Positions 35,801 to 49,300 are shown, counted from the stretch's first letter. The stretch: DNA of 60,000 nt from Membranipora membranacea (GCA_914767715.1 OU612073.1:5830001-5890000); one strand, 5' to 3'. Notes: a model not told the origin generated them from the letters alone. Numbers and translations are program-made.

Positions 35801-38550
35801 ATTAAGGTATAATGAAATATCGTGCTACAAGAAACAGTAACAACTATACCGGGTCAAGGATTGATAATAGCTGATATGAGGCTGGGAAAGTTGTATATAT
35901 TTAGCTTAAATCCATGAGTGAATGAAGTTTGCTGTATGATAATAAATGAATAAATAATAGATGTTACAAGGGTGAGTAGAACAGGCCATGAGTCAATTAG
36001 AAATTGCCTGTCCCTAGCTAATGCTTGACCCAGCATAATAGTTAACTTCTCTTGTTGAATCCTTACCTGTAAAACTCTTCCAGACTTTTCATAGGCATAG
36101 CACCAGGTTTGGCAAAGTATGTGGACGGGGCGGGTGCGAGGTGCCCGATGTCCATCATCCTGAGACCTCGTAGCCTCAGCACCTGCTGCTTACTCACAAA
36201 CTCTTGGGTTCTCTCCCTGTTCAGCAGACTTGTGGGTTTGGTAACTGGAGATTCTTTCTCTGTTTTCCTTTCTCTGTCTCCTTGAAAGTTGAAATAGAAA
36301 TTTTTAGTTGATAATACTCTAACTGCTAAAAGACAAACTCCGAGGTATTTATCCTCCAAACCTGTAGAAGTTATTGGTGCTGAATGTTGAACAAAGCCAG
36401 ACCAAAGATCGAATGTTGAAGCTGAGATGGGCAATACGCCGAGAATAAAAACGGATTAATCCCCTCATTTTTATATCTACAACTTTAACAGAGGCGCCAA
36501 GGCACAATGTTAATCATGGGTGTTAATTCAATATTTCGTTGTGGCTGCTTTTCTACATCATACCTATTGTTGGAGCGTATCCATGTCTTGGCAGACGTTT
36601 GATTGGGTTCTCAGGTGATATACACTGGTCTCTAGGAGTAGGAGGGAAGATAAGTTTTCTTCCTCTGATAGACTCAGGTGGGGTGGGGTCATCAAACAGC
36701 CGCACCTTACTGGGGGAAGTCTTTGGTGGAACGTGGGTTATGTGAGATGCTTCTACATTTGGCTACAAGAAATAATGTGCTAAAAATCTAAGCTTGACAA
36801 TTAAAGAAATAAACTGAGATAAGGCTCTAGCTGCCAAGGTACTCAATAAAAATCTTGGCAGCTTGTCGCCAAATCACAGTAATAAAACACCTTTCAAATT
36901 CCAAGGTCGGTAATGTATTGTAATCAAATCACATATTGGATTTCTGACATAATGGTCCCAAACATTGAATCAATCAATTTTCAGGCGTGACAAACACGCT
37001 CAATTTGTGAAACGATGATTTAAAAATCAATGGGCTGCCCTAAAAGTATATTGATTGATTATTTTAACATCCAGGAGTCAAAAGAGGTTGACAGCTTGAC
37101 CGTGTCTCAAGGAAGGCGGCAGCACAACTGAGCATATTTGTCTTAGATAGTTATACAGAGCTAAATAATTACATTGTGACTGACTTTAGACTTTGCATTC
37201 TAAGTGTGTAATAAATAGCAACTGATGACTTGAGGGAAATTAATGTTTGCATAAGATAATGATTACTATGATTATGAAACAAAGTCGCGAAATTCAATAT
37301 TGGGAAACTAAAACACTGGCAAAGCTAATATACGCAGTATGTCAGCATTTGAAAAGTTATCTTACAAGCTGGCTGGCCTAATAGAAGTAATTATAGTTTA
37401 ATAGGTCATGTTTTTGTTTGAAAGATTCTGTTGGCAACCAAACACAACATAACAAGCTGGGAAGACTTGACAAATTTGCAAGAAATGGCACTTGATTGAC
37501 AGGAGCTGATCCATACATCATAATATGTCTATAAGATTTAGTCGTATCAACAGCATGATGTATAAAAAAAACAAGATGTAACTATCCCATTTGAGTCATG
37601 ATGACCAATATGGTAAGAGTTATTGACTTACCTTGTTTAAATCTGATAATGGAAGAATTGGTCTGTTCTCTCTGGAAGTTAGCATAGAATCCGAACTTGT
37701 GCTGAATGCTGTAGGAGGCGGTTTGACAAACGCCTCTGTACTCGTGTGTATAATATCGGGTTTTTCATAGAACTCGGGTAGCGATTTATCTTTGCACCAT
37801 GTATTCTCCCTTTCACTCAAGAATGGGGTGAGCTGAAAAAAGTGTCAGTAGATATGGAACAGGTGATGCAACAATTGATATCCTACTTCCAAGGGAAGAC
37901 GATGAAGTTTCAGGTCGCGTGTAAGTGCTTTGTAGGGGAACTACTACCCTAGAACATGAAAAAGCTTGCTAAGATTTACTCAACCTCTTTAAATCCCACT
38001 TGAGCAAAAATTGGCTCTAGCCGACATAAGTCACCCCCAAGCTAGATTAATCAATTTCTGGCTAACATTGATTCTTCTAGGGCAATTCATGTTGCCATAC
38101 CACTTTCGCTATTGCAGTGGACATATTATATTCCTATGAAAATTGAGCAGAGAATGCCGACAGTTTATAGAGCTCAACAAATTTTCCAGCAAAGCTTGAT
38201 GACTCAACATTTAGACTCTAGCTCAGAAACAACTAAACAGCCGACTCGTAAAATGAAGGACAGAGTCGTTGCCGCTCTGAAGAAGCAGCAGTTGCAACAC
38301 TATATCAAACCCAGTTGCACCGCTATAAACCTGATTCCTCAAAATTATAATTCAACACTAACCTTCACAACAGGTGGTGATGGGTCGAAAGGCTTTCTCC
38401 TGAATCGTCTTACTGGACTCGGATTGAGTGGCCTATGGGCTACCGATACAGAAGTACTGTCATCCATATCACCGATTTTTGGTACTCTACGAGGAGAGTA
38501 GGGTACTAGGACAGGAACTCTACTGTTGCCATGAGACTTTAGCCTATTAG
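32850..38550 (-). CDS. Unrecognised Pro/Ser-rich protein, six exons seen, 5' end unresolved
   Basis: Exons on the minus strand: about 38550-38363, 37832-37632, 36762-36564, 36280-36067, 35558-35287 and 33400-32850 (stop TAG). The internal exon lengths (201, 199, 214, 272 and 551 nt) keep one frame throughout, and all borders are GT-AG. The protein has over 520 residues, with no signal peptide or membrane span. It is rich in P, S, T, R and K. Stretches such as YEKPDIIHTSTEAFVKPPP, FPPTPRDQ, APAPSTYFAKPGA and VSSYNRGYAFSP resemble the loose microtubule-binding segments of some axonemal proteins, but I cannot name a family. The C-terminus is acidic and disordered. The first exon is open upstream to a TGA near 38560 without an ATG, so the start codon is probably in an upstream exon I could not find; an internal ATG (MDDSTS) is the alternative. 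Confidence 0.72.
34908..35088 (-). repeat. tRNA-derived SINE, copy B
   Basis: The head on the minus strand includes GTAGCTCAGTTGGTTATAGC, a good A-box region. The B-box is degraded (read as CCTTCAAATCCC). The body CCCCAGGTGTGCTTCGACCT, then AAACTGAGAGCAACTTG, then CCCTTAAGGCACC matches copies A, C and D. It lies in an intron of the unrecognised minus-strand gene. Confidence 0.8.
35213..35258 (+). repeat. Dispersed 46-bp repeat, copy 2
   Basis: Reads AGTCATCC...AACTAGCTAAATTAAA...CTCTAGCTAAAATTTACTC, nearly identical to the reverse complement of 20333-20378. It lies 29 bases downstream, in the gene's sense, of the exon ending at 35287. More diverged copies are near 25888-25950, 28004-28035, 32353-32383 and 38028-38055. 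Confidence 0.7.
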
Positions 38551-40377
38551 CTGTGAAGTGTTGTCAGCGGTAGCATCGATTGTCCATTTGGGGTTCTTAA
38601 AACAAAAACATGAAAGTAAACAAACTAAGTTCTTTGTGTGTAACATGCTGGAGGCATATGTTCATTAGCGATCTATCTATAAAATATTATCGAATATTAT
38701 AAACAGGTTTGTGACTGACATTCTAGTGCAGACAAAACTTTAAAAAAAGGGGAATCAGAACAAAATACCACTTGATGAAGCAGTTAGTTACACCTGCAGA
38801 TTGGGCTTAGATTTTTTCCTGATCTTTATAACTGATTACTATCAGCTAGGGAAGCTGAGTTTTCACGAGATGTGTCGTTTTCTAACAATACTACGAAACA
38901 TTTTGACCATCTGCATTAGCCAGATTTGGTTAGATTTAATAGTCTGAAGACTTCATTTTTGAAATCCAAAGTTCAGTCCAGTCATAAGCAAATTTTAAAA
39001 TACTTCTTTTTTCCCAATGAGCAAACAATTTGTGCATACGTACCTTCCAAGCTTTGAGCTGTAAAATATCTGCAGGAATCCCTGATGCCAAAGTGTAATT
39101 CAGATTAATCCAAGCTGCCAGCAATTACATGAGATTTGACAAAAATCCGAAGAATATGGTGACACTGTCGCAGTCATGCCATTGGTCAAACCAAGCAGCA
39201 GCAATAAATGCTGCTAACCACCGATTAGAATATAGACTTTGGTTGCTAGTGCCTTTAGAATTAAAGAGAAAAGGCAATGTTTCAGTTACACACAAATTAT
39301 ATTGTATTAGTCTTGTGGTGTGTAAAGGTTGCGCAGTCAAGTAAAAGGGGTGGATTAAGCTGATAAGTCTAGCCCCTTGTGGTTAAAAAAATATTGCAAT
39401 AAAGACCGTGGTACAAAATATTCTTTGCTTGGCAATTAGTGTGCCAAACTAGCCTTGTCATGGGTCACTTTTTGTGGCAGCGTGAAAAGGCTATTGACAA
39501 ACATTTAGGTTCCATGGGGTGAGAGACCAAAGATATTCACTTGGAGAATCATTAGTTAGTTGAATTGGAAATATAGATTGTAACCCCTGGCGTATATACT
39601 AGTGTACGCTCCCTCTTATATCAGCACATTATTTAGCAATCACTTAACAATTACTTCTCAATTTAATTCAGTTTAACCTTTACAAACTTTTTCAAAGGTG
39701 ATTATTTTTATAAGTAAAAATTCCATTGTGATAAATTTCAATCATTATTCACGAGTACTTGAGGTTTTATCAGCTGCAGCTTGTAAAGAGGAGGAGATGA
39801 TTCCTGTTCATGATGGCTGTGAGCTATTTATGGCACTGATGTATAGTTTATGGCACTCTCTCATAAATTTAGGTTTCTCAAGGGTTTTCTCAAGAGTTTT
39901 CTCTAGAGTGACCTTTAAAAATTACAGCTCTTATTGATAGCAGTGAAATATGAGGTGATTGATGATATAACTTCCTTCAAGTTGTTGACTAAGATTTGGT
40001 TGGGATATTGATTTCGGTAAAGTTTCATTTTGAAATGCTGGTGTATTTCGGCAAATGATTGAAATAAGAGCACCGGAAAAGCCTGGTTCAGAAAAGCAGA
40101 AATTAAGCAGTAAAAATTCTATACGATTGTATAAAAAAATGTTTACTTCTAAAAATATAGTAAATCTACAAAAAAAGCGATTGTCCATTGCATTGCTTGC
40201 ATTGATCAAGATAATCGAAATCATCCATTCATTGACAACAAACATATTGTTAACAAACGACAAATGATTTGTCATTCCAAAAAAGCAAGTAGGAAGAAGA
40301 TATGTGAAAGTTTCTCGGTTGCGAGTGAAAGATCAGGTTACATAATTATGTCGGGTTTCTAGGAGTGACACATCACT
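38551..40377. other. Spacer between the unrecognised gene and vitellogenin
   Basis: No gene called. The missing 5' exon of the unrecognised minus-strand gene may be here: a good donor (GCTTGGAAG/GTACGTATG) occurs on the minus strand near 39042, but no in-frame ATG supports it. The two overlapping frames at 39931-40275 look like low-complexity AT-rich sequence. The 3' UTR of vitellogenin must start at 40377 and run leftwards; I found no clear AATAAA close to the stop. Confidence 0.45.
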
Positions 40378-43300
40378 TTACTGGCACTTGTCAGCCACTG
40401 ACAGATTGAGTTTGTGGCTGGTGGCATCTCTCAGCTTCAGTAAGATTCTCTCGTCCTTGATGATCTGCTCTTGTCCTGCATGGCAAAAATTATTTATTAA
40501 TAGTTTGCATGGAAGCGCTTGTTGCAGTAAGGAGTTGTCAAATTATCTTGCATGAGGGCACAACTTCATACATAATTCTAATAAAATGTTTTCCTCTTCC
40601 CTTCAGGACGGAGTTTGGGACAAACTTCCAGCCTTCAGCATATGCATAGTCAATAGGCAGAACATTTTTTTGAAGACTACAAAGGGATACGACTACGAGG
40701 TTATAAAATTTTAAGTTCCAAATAAGTTGACCTACCTTCCATTTGTGGCACAATTCTCAGTCTTCTAGCCTCGCTCTCGGATACACATCTGACATCAGTA
40801 AGCTGTTGCTTCTTGTTAGCCTGGTTACAGTGTCTGTTACAGATTGGCTCTGCGCTCTTTGTGATGCATGTCTTCATTTGATTGTCCAAGAATGTGGTGA
40901 TATACTGTAACATGTAAACAACAGTCAACAGTGATGTTATAGTTTGATACAAGACAAACTGCAAACTATCATATCGTTAGGTTTCATGACAGAAAATTCA
41001 ATGAATGAATAGCAGTTGGTAAGCACTCTTGCTATTCACTGCCAGGCAATTGGTGAGCAGGAGTCGCATGTTCGAGTCCCATGATGGAGTGACCTTGGTT
41101 GACTGTTTTAGCTTTGAGCAACCCTGGGTGCATCTACGTTCAAATCTAGTTTTTAATTTTCTGTTATGTGTCCTTGTGTCACTGGGTGTCGACAATAGTG
41201 ATTGTAGAACATGACAAATTCTAGACCCTATAGAAAAATGTTATTTTGGAGAAGTTTGATTAAAAACTATAACCTAATTATTTGAGTTGATTCAAAGATG
41301 ACATACCTTGTGCTTTTGCAGCTTGGCACACTGTCTACTTCTAGATCCGATGATGGATACTGGGGCCTCTGACTGCTCCAGAGTGCACTGATCTCCTTCG
41401 ATCAAGTACTGCTTGGCAATATCTGTGGAGGTCTCAGGTGAAACATGGACTGGGAGAGTTTGGTTACGGGCACAAAGTCCGCAGATGGAATCAGTCTTGT
41501 GGGAGTCGACCTGCAAAATGAGGAATAATGTATGTAATGGGAACAATATGTGAAATGAGAAAAATAAATGTGAAATGAGAAAAATAAATGTGAAATGAGA
41601 GCGATGTTTGTAATGTGCCTAAGTTAACTGAATCAGGGGCAGAACTGTTAGAGGATAGCATTTTCCTGATGAGAGAGATTTGGCATCTACCGTGGTGACC
41701 TGTGATCTCAAGCATCAACAGAGTTTGTTGTGTTGCTCTGACTCATATAAACGCATTTAATTGCCAAAATATGTATGGAAATAAGGAGAATTTTAAGCTG
41801 TTTTTGAATCTGCCGTAAAAATGTCAGTAGGAGTTAAACATTAGGAGAAAATCTTCCATTTTTTTGGGTCATATTTGTATGAGTTTAGGCTGAGGTTGTT
41901 TTGTTTTTGTAGAGCAGAGGATCCTTTTCAGAAGCTCACCTCAATCTTAACTCTATCCTGGTTCACGCTGACGTACACTCCATACATGGCACTGTAAAGC
42001 TTGCATCTGTCGCTGTCAAACTGCAGTACGCCAGCCTTTTGGCCGTCCTTATCCATAACCATGTAATGGCTTCCCTGGAGCTGCTGCTGTGTCAGGAGTT
42101 GTCCATCTACCTTGATCTGAGCCTGATCCATTCGAGACACAGAGTGGAGGGAGACGATCTCAACCTTGTTCTCGCCGATGATAACTGTGACGGACTAAAA
42201 AATTACAAAATGTGATGAACAATTTGTTTTGACAGCATACTCAAATTTTCTTTTTAAACGAGCATGCTAGCACGCAAAATCAAACCAAAACAGATATGCT
42301 TTTATCCAGAATAATTCATTCCAAAAAATGGAACCTCTTTAGGATTACATTGAATTTCAGGACCTAATTTACAATTTTCAAATCTATAGGTTATTTCAAG
42401 CAGGACCACAGTTTCAATGGATGTGAGACTATTGTAACTATTTGGTTTCAACATGGAGTGATATTCCCCACTTCATTATTTTGAAGGTTATGGCAACCAT
42501 TTTTGATATTTGATCTGGTCAGCTAGGGTGAATGGCCCACGACCGCAAAATCAGGTAGTTAACTCAAGTCATCCCGGTGAGGATCAAACCCAGGACCTTG
42601 CACTCATCAGCCTGCTGCTCTGACCATTGAGCTCCCCTACACGAAGATTGATCGCATTTGCCTGAATTTGTTTTTGCTCCCCTTCCACTGATCAGTTGTA
42701 GGGGGAAGCAGTTACGAATGCAGGGAAATTCTGGACCGAACTTGGTCTAAGCTACCCTTGACCCAACACTTTTACTTTGATAAGGACCCACCTCTGGCTT
42801 CTGATCCTTCAGATACTTGGCTGAGACGAGGAGTTGTTTGTTCTGGTGCTCACAGTCTCCGGCCAGGAGGAGCTCACAGTCCGTCTTAGGCAGCAAAAGT
42901 TCCTTCTTCTCAAAAGAGTAGATCTTTGGCTTCTCATACACACAGATATCTATAAATCAATTTAATTTGATTTAATTAATTTGATCAATAAAAATTGAAT
43001 GAAAATAATTTTTTGTCCTGGTTGAAACGCTTGATAAATGTACCACCTCACATAAAAACGAGGAATTTTCGGGTTTTTTTAAGCAAAAAGATTGAGCATT
43101 GTTAAGAAGTGAGAGTGACATTAATTGAATATGACCTAACTACTTAGTCTGCCTTATTATTTTGGCTGTCTCCTCACCTCTCTTGCTGCTAAATGGATTC
43201 TCTCTATGGTGAAGAGGAACCATTCCGGAGAAACCAACAATCTTGGAGCTGACTGGATATTGTCTGCTGGCGAAGTATTCGGTCAACTTAACCTCAGTTG

Positions 43301-46300
43301 GTGCATAGATTCTGGACATGTTGGTGATGAAGTCATTATCATACACAATGTAGTCAACCTGTGTAAAGACGGCACAATACAGTTATAAAACAATATTTGG
43401 AAATTAAAGTGTATCCCCGTCAAAGTCTACAAAATTATGTAACGGATATGCATTTCAAGCTTTGATTGATACCAGGTTAAATTTCAATGTAGTTGAGCAC
43501 ATGCTGATACCAGAATTTCATTTGTTAAAAATTGAAATAACAAAGTGGTGGAAAAGTTGGTGATTTTAGAAGGTATCCCCCTTACATTGTTCTCATCAGG
43601 TCTGACAATCATTGTGAAGTTCATCTGGTTGCCGGATTGATACTTGTGTGGTCCCTGATGGTTAGCATTGTTGGCATGGTTATGTGACATGTACACAGAC
43701 TCGGCAGCGTTGATGAAGCCAGGCTCCAGAAGCTCTCTGTAGATCCTTGGGATCTCGGTGTTCTCATAGGTGATGCTGACGGTGTTGTTATACCAGATGG
43801 GGTAGACAACTCCGTACTGATCTTTACAACCGTAGGCAGTCTGCTCATAGCACTGGTTATCTTTGTATGTTGGTGTGTAGCGAGTGTTCATCTACAAAAT
43901 CAAGCCATTGACAATTAAATGAAACTCGAGTCTGATGTGTAAAGAAAAAAACATTAGTTGAATCTTTTGCTAAGTTGGTACATATTTATGATAATCATGG
44001 CTTCAAATAGCCCCTTTACCTTGTAGAGGTCCATATGCAAATTGCACTGGAATAGAATGGTATGGACTTTTATCGACACTATTTTATGTGAAAGAAAATC
44101 ATGGAGTGGCCGCTGTGATAAAATATATAAAAAAAGGTTTTATAGCTGATAAAAGGGGCGTTTTATTTGCTGCAAGTTATCAAAGGTATGGTGGCAAAAT
44201 CTAATCAACCCTAGGGTTGAGCTTATTGCACTTACGCTGATCCAGCTCTGGGGGTTGCTGCATGCTCCAAAAGTCATGTTGGTACTCTGAACCACCTCGT
44301 TTGTGTTAGTGTTGACGTTGTTGATAATCTGAGCCTTGAGCAGATATGCCTCAGACTCGCCGCTGATGGCAGGTCTGTAGAATCTAGCCAGGGTTCTGGT
44401 TTGTGGGTAGTCATGCTCGTAGTATGTGGTAATGTTAGCTGACATATTCAGATACTGGTTTGGAGAAGTACAGGCTACGCTGAAGGAGTACTGGTGGTAG
44501 ATTGATCCTGGTGACTTTGGCTTGAACAGTCTACTTCTACAACAACAAACAACTATACATCAAACTGAAACTTGTAAATACGACTCTAGTTACTGAAAAA
44601 TCGATGTGTCACTAAGGGAGTTACTCATTATTTCAAATTTTTTTATGATTATAAACTGTCGGTGGCAAGCAGCAAGTAAGAGATAGTCTTTGATGGAAGA
44701 CCACATAGTGAGAGAACGTCTGTTTACATTGGGAAATCTTATGACTCCAATGAAAGATTCAGAATTTGCTTTGTGACTTTATAATATTTTTTTTGTAGGA
44801 AATGGTTCATAGTTTTTACTAACCTCTGCTTTTGCTGGTGACTCTCGGAAGAAGAGTGTCCTCGTCTGCTCTGCTCAGAAGAAGAGGAGTGTGAGTATCC
44901 GCGTCCGCCCTGCTCATGAGAAGAGGATTGTCCGTGTCCGTGTCGGACCTGCTCAGAAGAGGAGATGTCTCTTTTTCCGTCATAATGGCTATCCTCTTCA
45001 CTGCTGCTGCTATCACTGCTGCTGCTGCTGTCACTACTGCTGCTGCTGCTGCTACTGCTGCTGTCATCTGTTAAAATTAATTTATATTTTAATATATAAA
45101 TTATATATTTTATATAAGTTGATCAAAATATTAAATTTTACATACAAAATCAGTTATAATAATGAATAATTGATATTATGATTAATTAATAATATATAAG
45201 CTATATATATACATATATATTAATTGATATATAAAAGTTAACATGTTGCAGTGAACCAAAATCATCATCAGCAATGAATAATAATCAAACTTGTCTGTAT
45301 TTTGGTTGTATTTCATTGGTCTCTTTTTCGTCATAGATCAATTAGATCTTGCAATATTCAAATTATAAAATTTTGCTGTAGTCTCAAAGGCCCTGATGAT
45401 ATTGAGAATTCACCTGTGTTTCCCCATGGGGAGAACCAAGAGAAGAATCCCTCCTCTGAGCTTTCCTCCTCCTGTTGGCTGCTGCTGCTGGACTCCTGTT
45501 CGTGTGACTGGTGTGTCATCTGGTTCTGAGACTAAGGAATATAACGATACAGTGTTAGCTGATAAATTCAGACTTTATAACTCAGAACTCCTATTAATGC
45601 AGACAAGGAAAATTGGTCCTTCGGCCAGATCTCAATGTATTCTATTGTCACTTAATTCAGAGTCTGCTTAATTAGGACAAATTTTTGTGGTCCCCAGAGG
45701 TTTGAATTAAGTAAACTGCACTGTATGTGTATAAAGAGTCATTTGACTTTAGTTCATCAGAGGACAAGAGTTTGGGGGGTCCAAATTAGTTTCATTGATG
45801 AAGGATGGTTTAATCAGAACTTTCACGAACCACTGTTTCAATAATATCAATGATTTTCCCATAGCATTTGTTCTCATAGAGTATTCTAGGGCTCGGGCAG
45901 AGAACCAATACAGAACGGATCTACCTCTGAAGGATTTCGGCCAATGAATCTCTGATACCAGCTTGAAAATCTTTTCATTCAGTACATAAATATTAAGTGA
46001 TAAACAGATTTAATGAGCATAAAGAAGGTAGTGTGCACACCGATCACGTGATATCATTTTTATCCATGATCGCTAAAGCATGAGTCAAATCATGTGGCCC
46101 AAGAATTTGCCAATTTTGTGTTGATTTATGTCATAAGGGATGGAAGGCTTTAGGTACTTAGACTACATAGAAAATTACTGACCCTGAGCTGAGATTTGAC
46201 CTGGGATGAGGTCAGGTACTGGCTGCCGAACTTGAATGTGTACTCTTTAGGAGTCGAGGTCGAAGGTCTCATGAACATAGTGATATGCTGTGTGTGGATG

Positions 46301-49300
46301 GATGGTATGGTTGGCAGATAATGAAGTCTGTCTCTGACAAAGCTGTAGAACTCTGGCTCATGAACTGATCCTTCAATCTGAAAAGATACACAATAACCTC
46401 GCTAAATATTGAAAAGTGGTAGCTTGTTGTATTGATGCTAAAATCATCCACTTTGGCATTGCAAGTATGCCTAAAAACCATACTTTTGTCTTATGTTATG
46501 GGGAGGGTCCGACAGAGTCTCCCACAATGCACTTGAATCTTTCAAAAATTGCATTGCAGTGTAGTGATGTTGTTATCATGTAGTTTATCATTCAAAATTA
46601 GAAGACCTTCCATGTTTGGCATTCAGCACACTAAAATGCAGTCCAACAAATCTAATGAATCTTCATTCTCAAGCTTTCTTTTTTCCTTTTCTGCTTTTTT
46701 TCCGAAACTTGTCGGAAAACATTCCACTATTGGAATGAAATAGACTGCCAATAAAAGTGTTAATAAAAAAAAACTCTCCAAGAAAACTCAAAGTTGTTGA
46801 ATTGAGTACTATTTTACCTTTCCGTCGATCATGACACTGCTCATATCAGTAAGCTGCTGGGTGAAGTTCCTTCTGAAGGTGTTGTTGGTTGGCAGATATT
46901 TGTGCATCTGTGGTGATTTGTAGATGATGTGTGGAGTCTGAGTGGGCCAGACACATGTGGCAGTTCTAGACTCTATGGTGTAATTCCAGTGATCATTCTA
47001 AATCAGTAAGAACAAGATCAGCAAGGATGCCTCTGTCAGCCTTTTTAAAAATTCGCCAGAACAAAATTTCATTTTCTTGGTGCCTAAAAATACATCTATG
47101 CTCTATCAAGCTTTTCAGTTGCCAAGTTGCTTTCAGTTTATAGGCAGGTTGGAGCACACCTGGAGCATAAATTTTTCCCAGTAGTCAGTAGGCTGCAGCA
47201 GGATTTTTACCCAAGACCTCCAACACTTGTTTATTAGAGGGCGGGCGCCCTTACCAATGAAGTTACCTCCTACTCCGATCCCCGATACAAGCCTTCACAT
47301 GATTAATATGTAAAATAATATTAAAGAGATAATTATTCCCACCTGTGTAGAAGCGGCGTTGTGCACAGTGAGCTCATTATTCCGTGTATTATAACTGTAA
47401 GTTCTCTCTCCAGCCTTGTATGTAGATCTGGATCCATACTCATTGTACAGCTCAGTATCAACGAATCCCATCTTAACGTGCTGGTACATACCGGAGTAAA
47501 ACTCAAATCTGAGGAAAGAACATCGAATCATGATCAATAATCAATTATAAATCATGCGAACGTAATGCCTTCTTTTTCATCTTGACTGACAAAACAGTTT
47601 TTCCCTTTTTTTCTCGATGGCTGATTTCATATAACATTCTCATCAAATGAAGTTATGCCAATGAAGTTAAAAAAAATGAAATTCGTGATTTTTACATACC
47701 AAGAAATTAAAAAAAATTTATAATCGATCTTCTTTATTTTCTGAGTTTATAGATTGAGGAAAAATGTAAGAGTTTTGCTACATCTCTGGACTGAGAGTTT
47801 GCATGAAAACCATTTTGAAAGTCTACCAATAATCACCTCAGGGTCTTGCTTGTCTTGAAAGTGACAACAGGAGATCCGGTAGAGAAGTCCATGTACAGAG
47901 TACCCTGAGCGTCGACGACGCCCATGTGATAAGCGCTTGTCTCCATTCTAAATCCAGCTGGGTGAAGTCTCTGGAAGCTCTGTGGTGTCATCAGGAAAGT
48001 CTGGAAAACGCTGACTGGAATCTCCAACTTACCATCAATGCCACCTTAAAACAGATTTCACAACAATTTTGGGGTTCAGCGAATAAAGTAGAGATAGCTG
48101 AGTGACAAGGCTAAGGTAAAGACACCTCTTGATGTTCAAGGGGGCACAACTCAATAATTTGCATAATTTGTATTGACTTTATAAAACTTATTGTTTGAGG
48201 CTTCATATCATTCACGACCAGTGTTAGAAGTGAGTGGGAACTGGGTTCAAAGTAATATGGAGGGGAACACATAGAACACAGCTCCTACTGAATTCTGTAC
48301 ATAAAAAATCAATTTGAAAATGTCTCCTTTTTTACCAAATACCAATCATATTATCTATCATACTATTACAGTTCTATATTTCTGCAAAATTCCTATACTC
48401 AACATATCATGGATTGGCGCAATTTAACATTTATATTTCAAACTTTGCCTGCAGGCCGCATTGCGGCCAGTTGGGCCGCTGTCGACCCAGAGAGTATAGT
48501 ACCCATGAAGAAAGAAGTCCACTTAGAACACTGTTCACGCTGGATATGAGAAGAGACAACACTTACTCTGTGCAACAAGACTGACGAGTGAGCTGTAGTC
48601 GTAATGTGCAACAGCCACCTGCTCTCCCATAACCTTACAGTAGACTGTCAGCTTAGGTTTTGATGTGGCAGCCTTGTAGTAGTTCTTGGCCATATCCTTG
48701 AGAGCGTGGAGCTCGCTGAGGATTGAGCTTGGTGTGGTCGTCGAGGTGGATGTCTGGTGGTTTGGTGAGGCTCTGTCCTTCACGAGTTCAAGAAGATCCT
48801 CAAATCCTTCGGCATGGTATCCAAACTAGATGAGATGGAGTAATATAGTGACATAGATTACTTTAGATGAGACTATACTGTCAGTTTGTATTAGTAATAC
48901 AAGTTCAAAGTCATGTGATTGCTTGTTTTCTAAGGGGGGAATTCTAACTTAAAACTGCAGGTGTTTATAATTATCCTTTGAAAAAAATGGAGGAAATTTT
49001 CACATTCTTGAAATGGATGTTTGGAAAGAATGATTCTCATAAGCCTGTCTTGACAAACTTCTTTGTAGGAGGAGGAAGGGCTTGCTGAGATAGGCTAGGT
49101 TCTAATTACCTCGATGAAATCATGAGGTCTGCCCTCTCTGACAATCTTGTGCTGGTAGGATCCAGTGCTGGGATAGTAAGAGGTCTTGTTAGCCAGGTAA
49201 GAAAAGGTGATCTGATCTCCGGTGTGTTTTCTCATGACGCTGTTAGCAAACTCCATCTGGTAGGCATTGCTGTTGTCAGACATGTGGAAGGCTCGGACAC

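Noticed and set aside
39931-40275. Overlapping frames on both strands (114 and 70 codons)
   Set aside because: Low-complexity sequence just past the vitellogenin stop on the minus strand; more likely 3' UTR or spacer than two genes.
43206-43388. Plus-strand frame over a vitellogenin exon
   Set aside because: Antisense shadow of exon 24, whose own frame fits the summed 5,370-nt reading frame.
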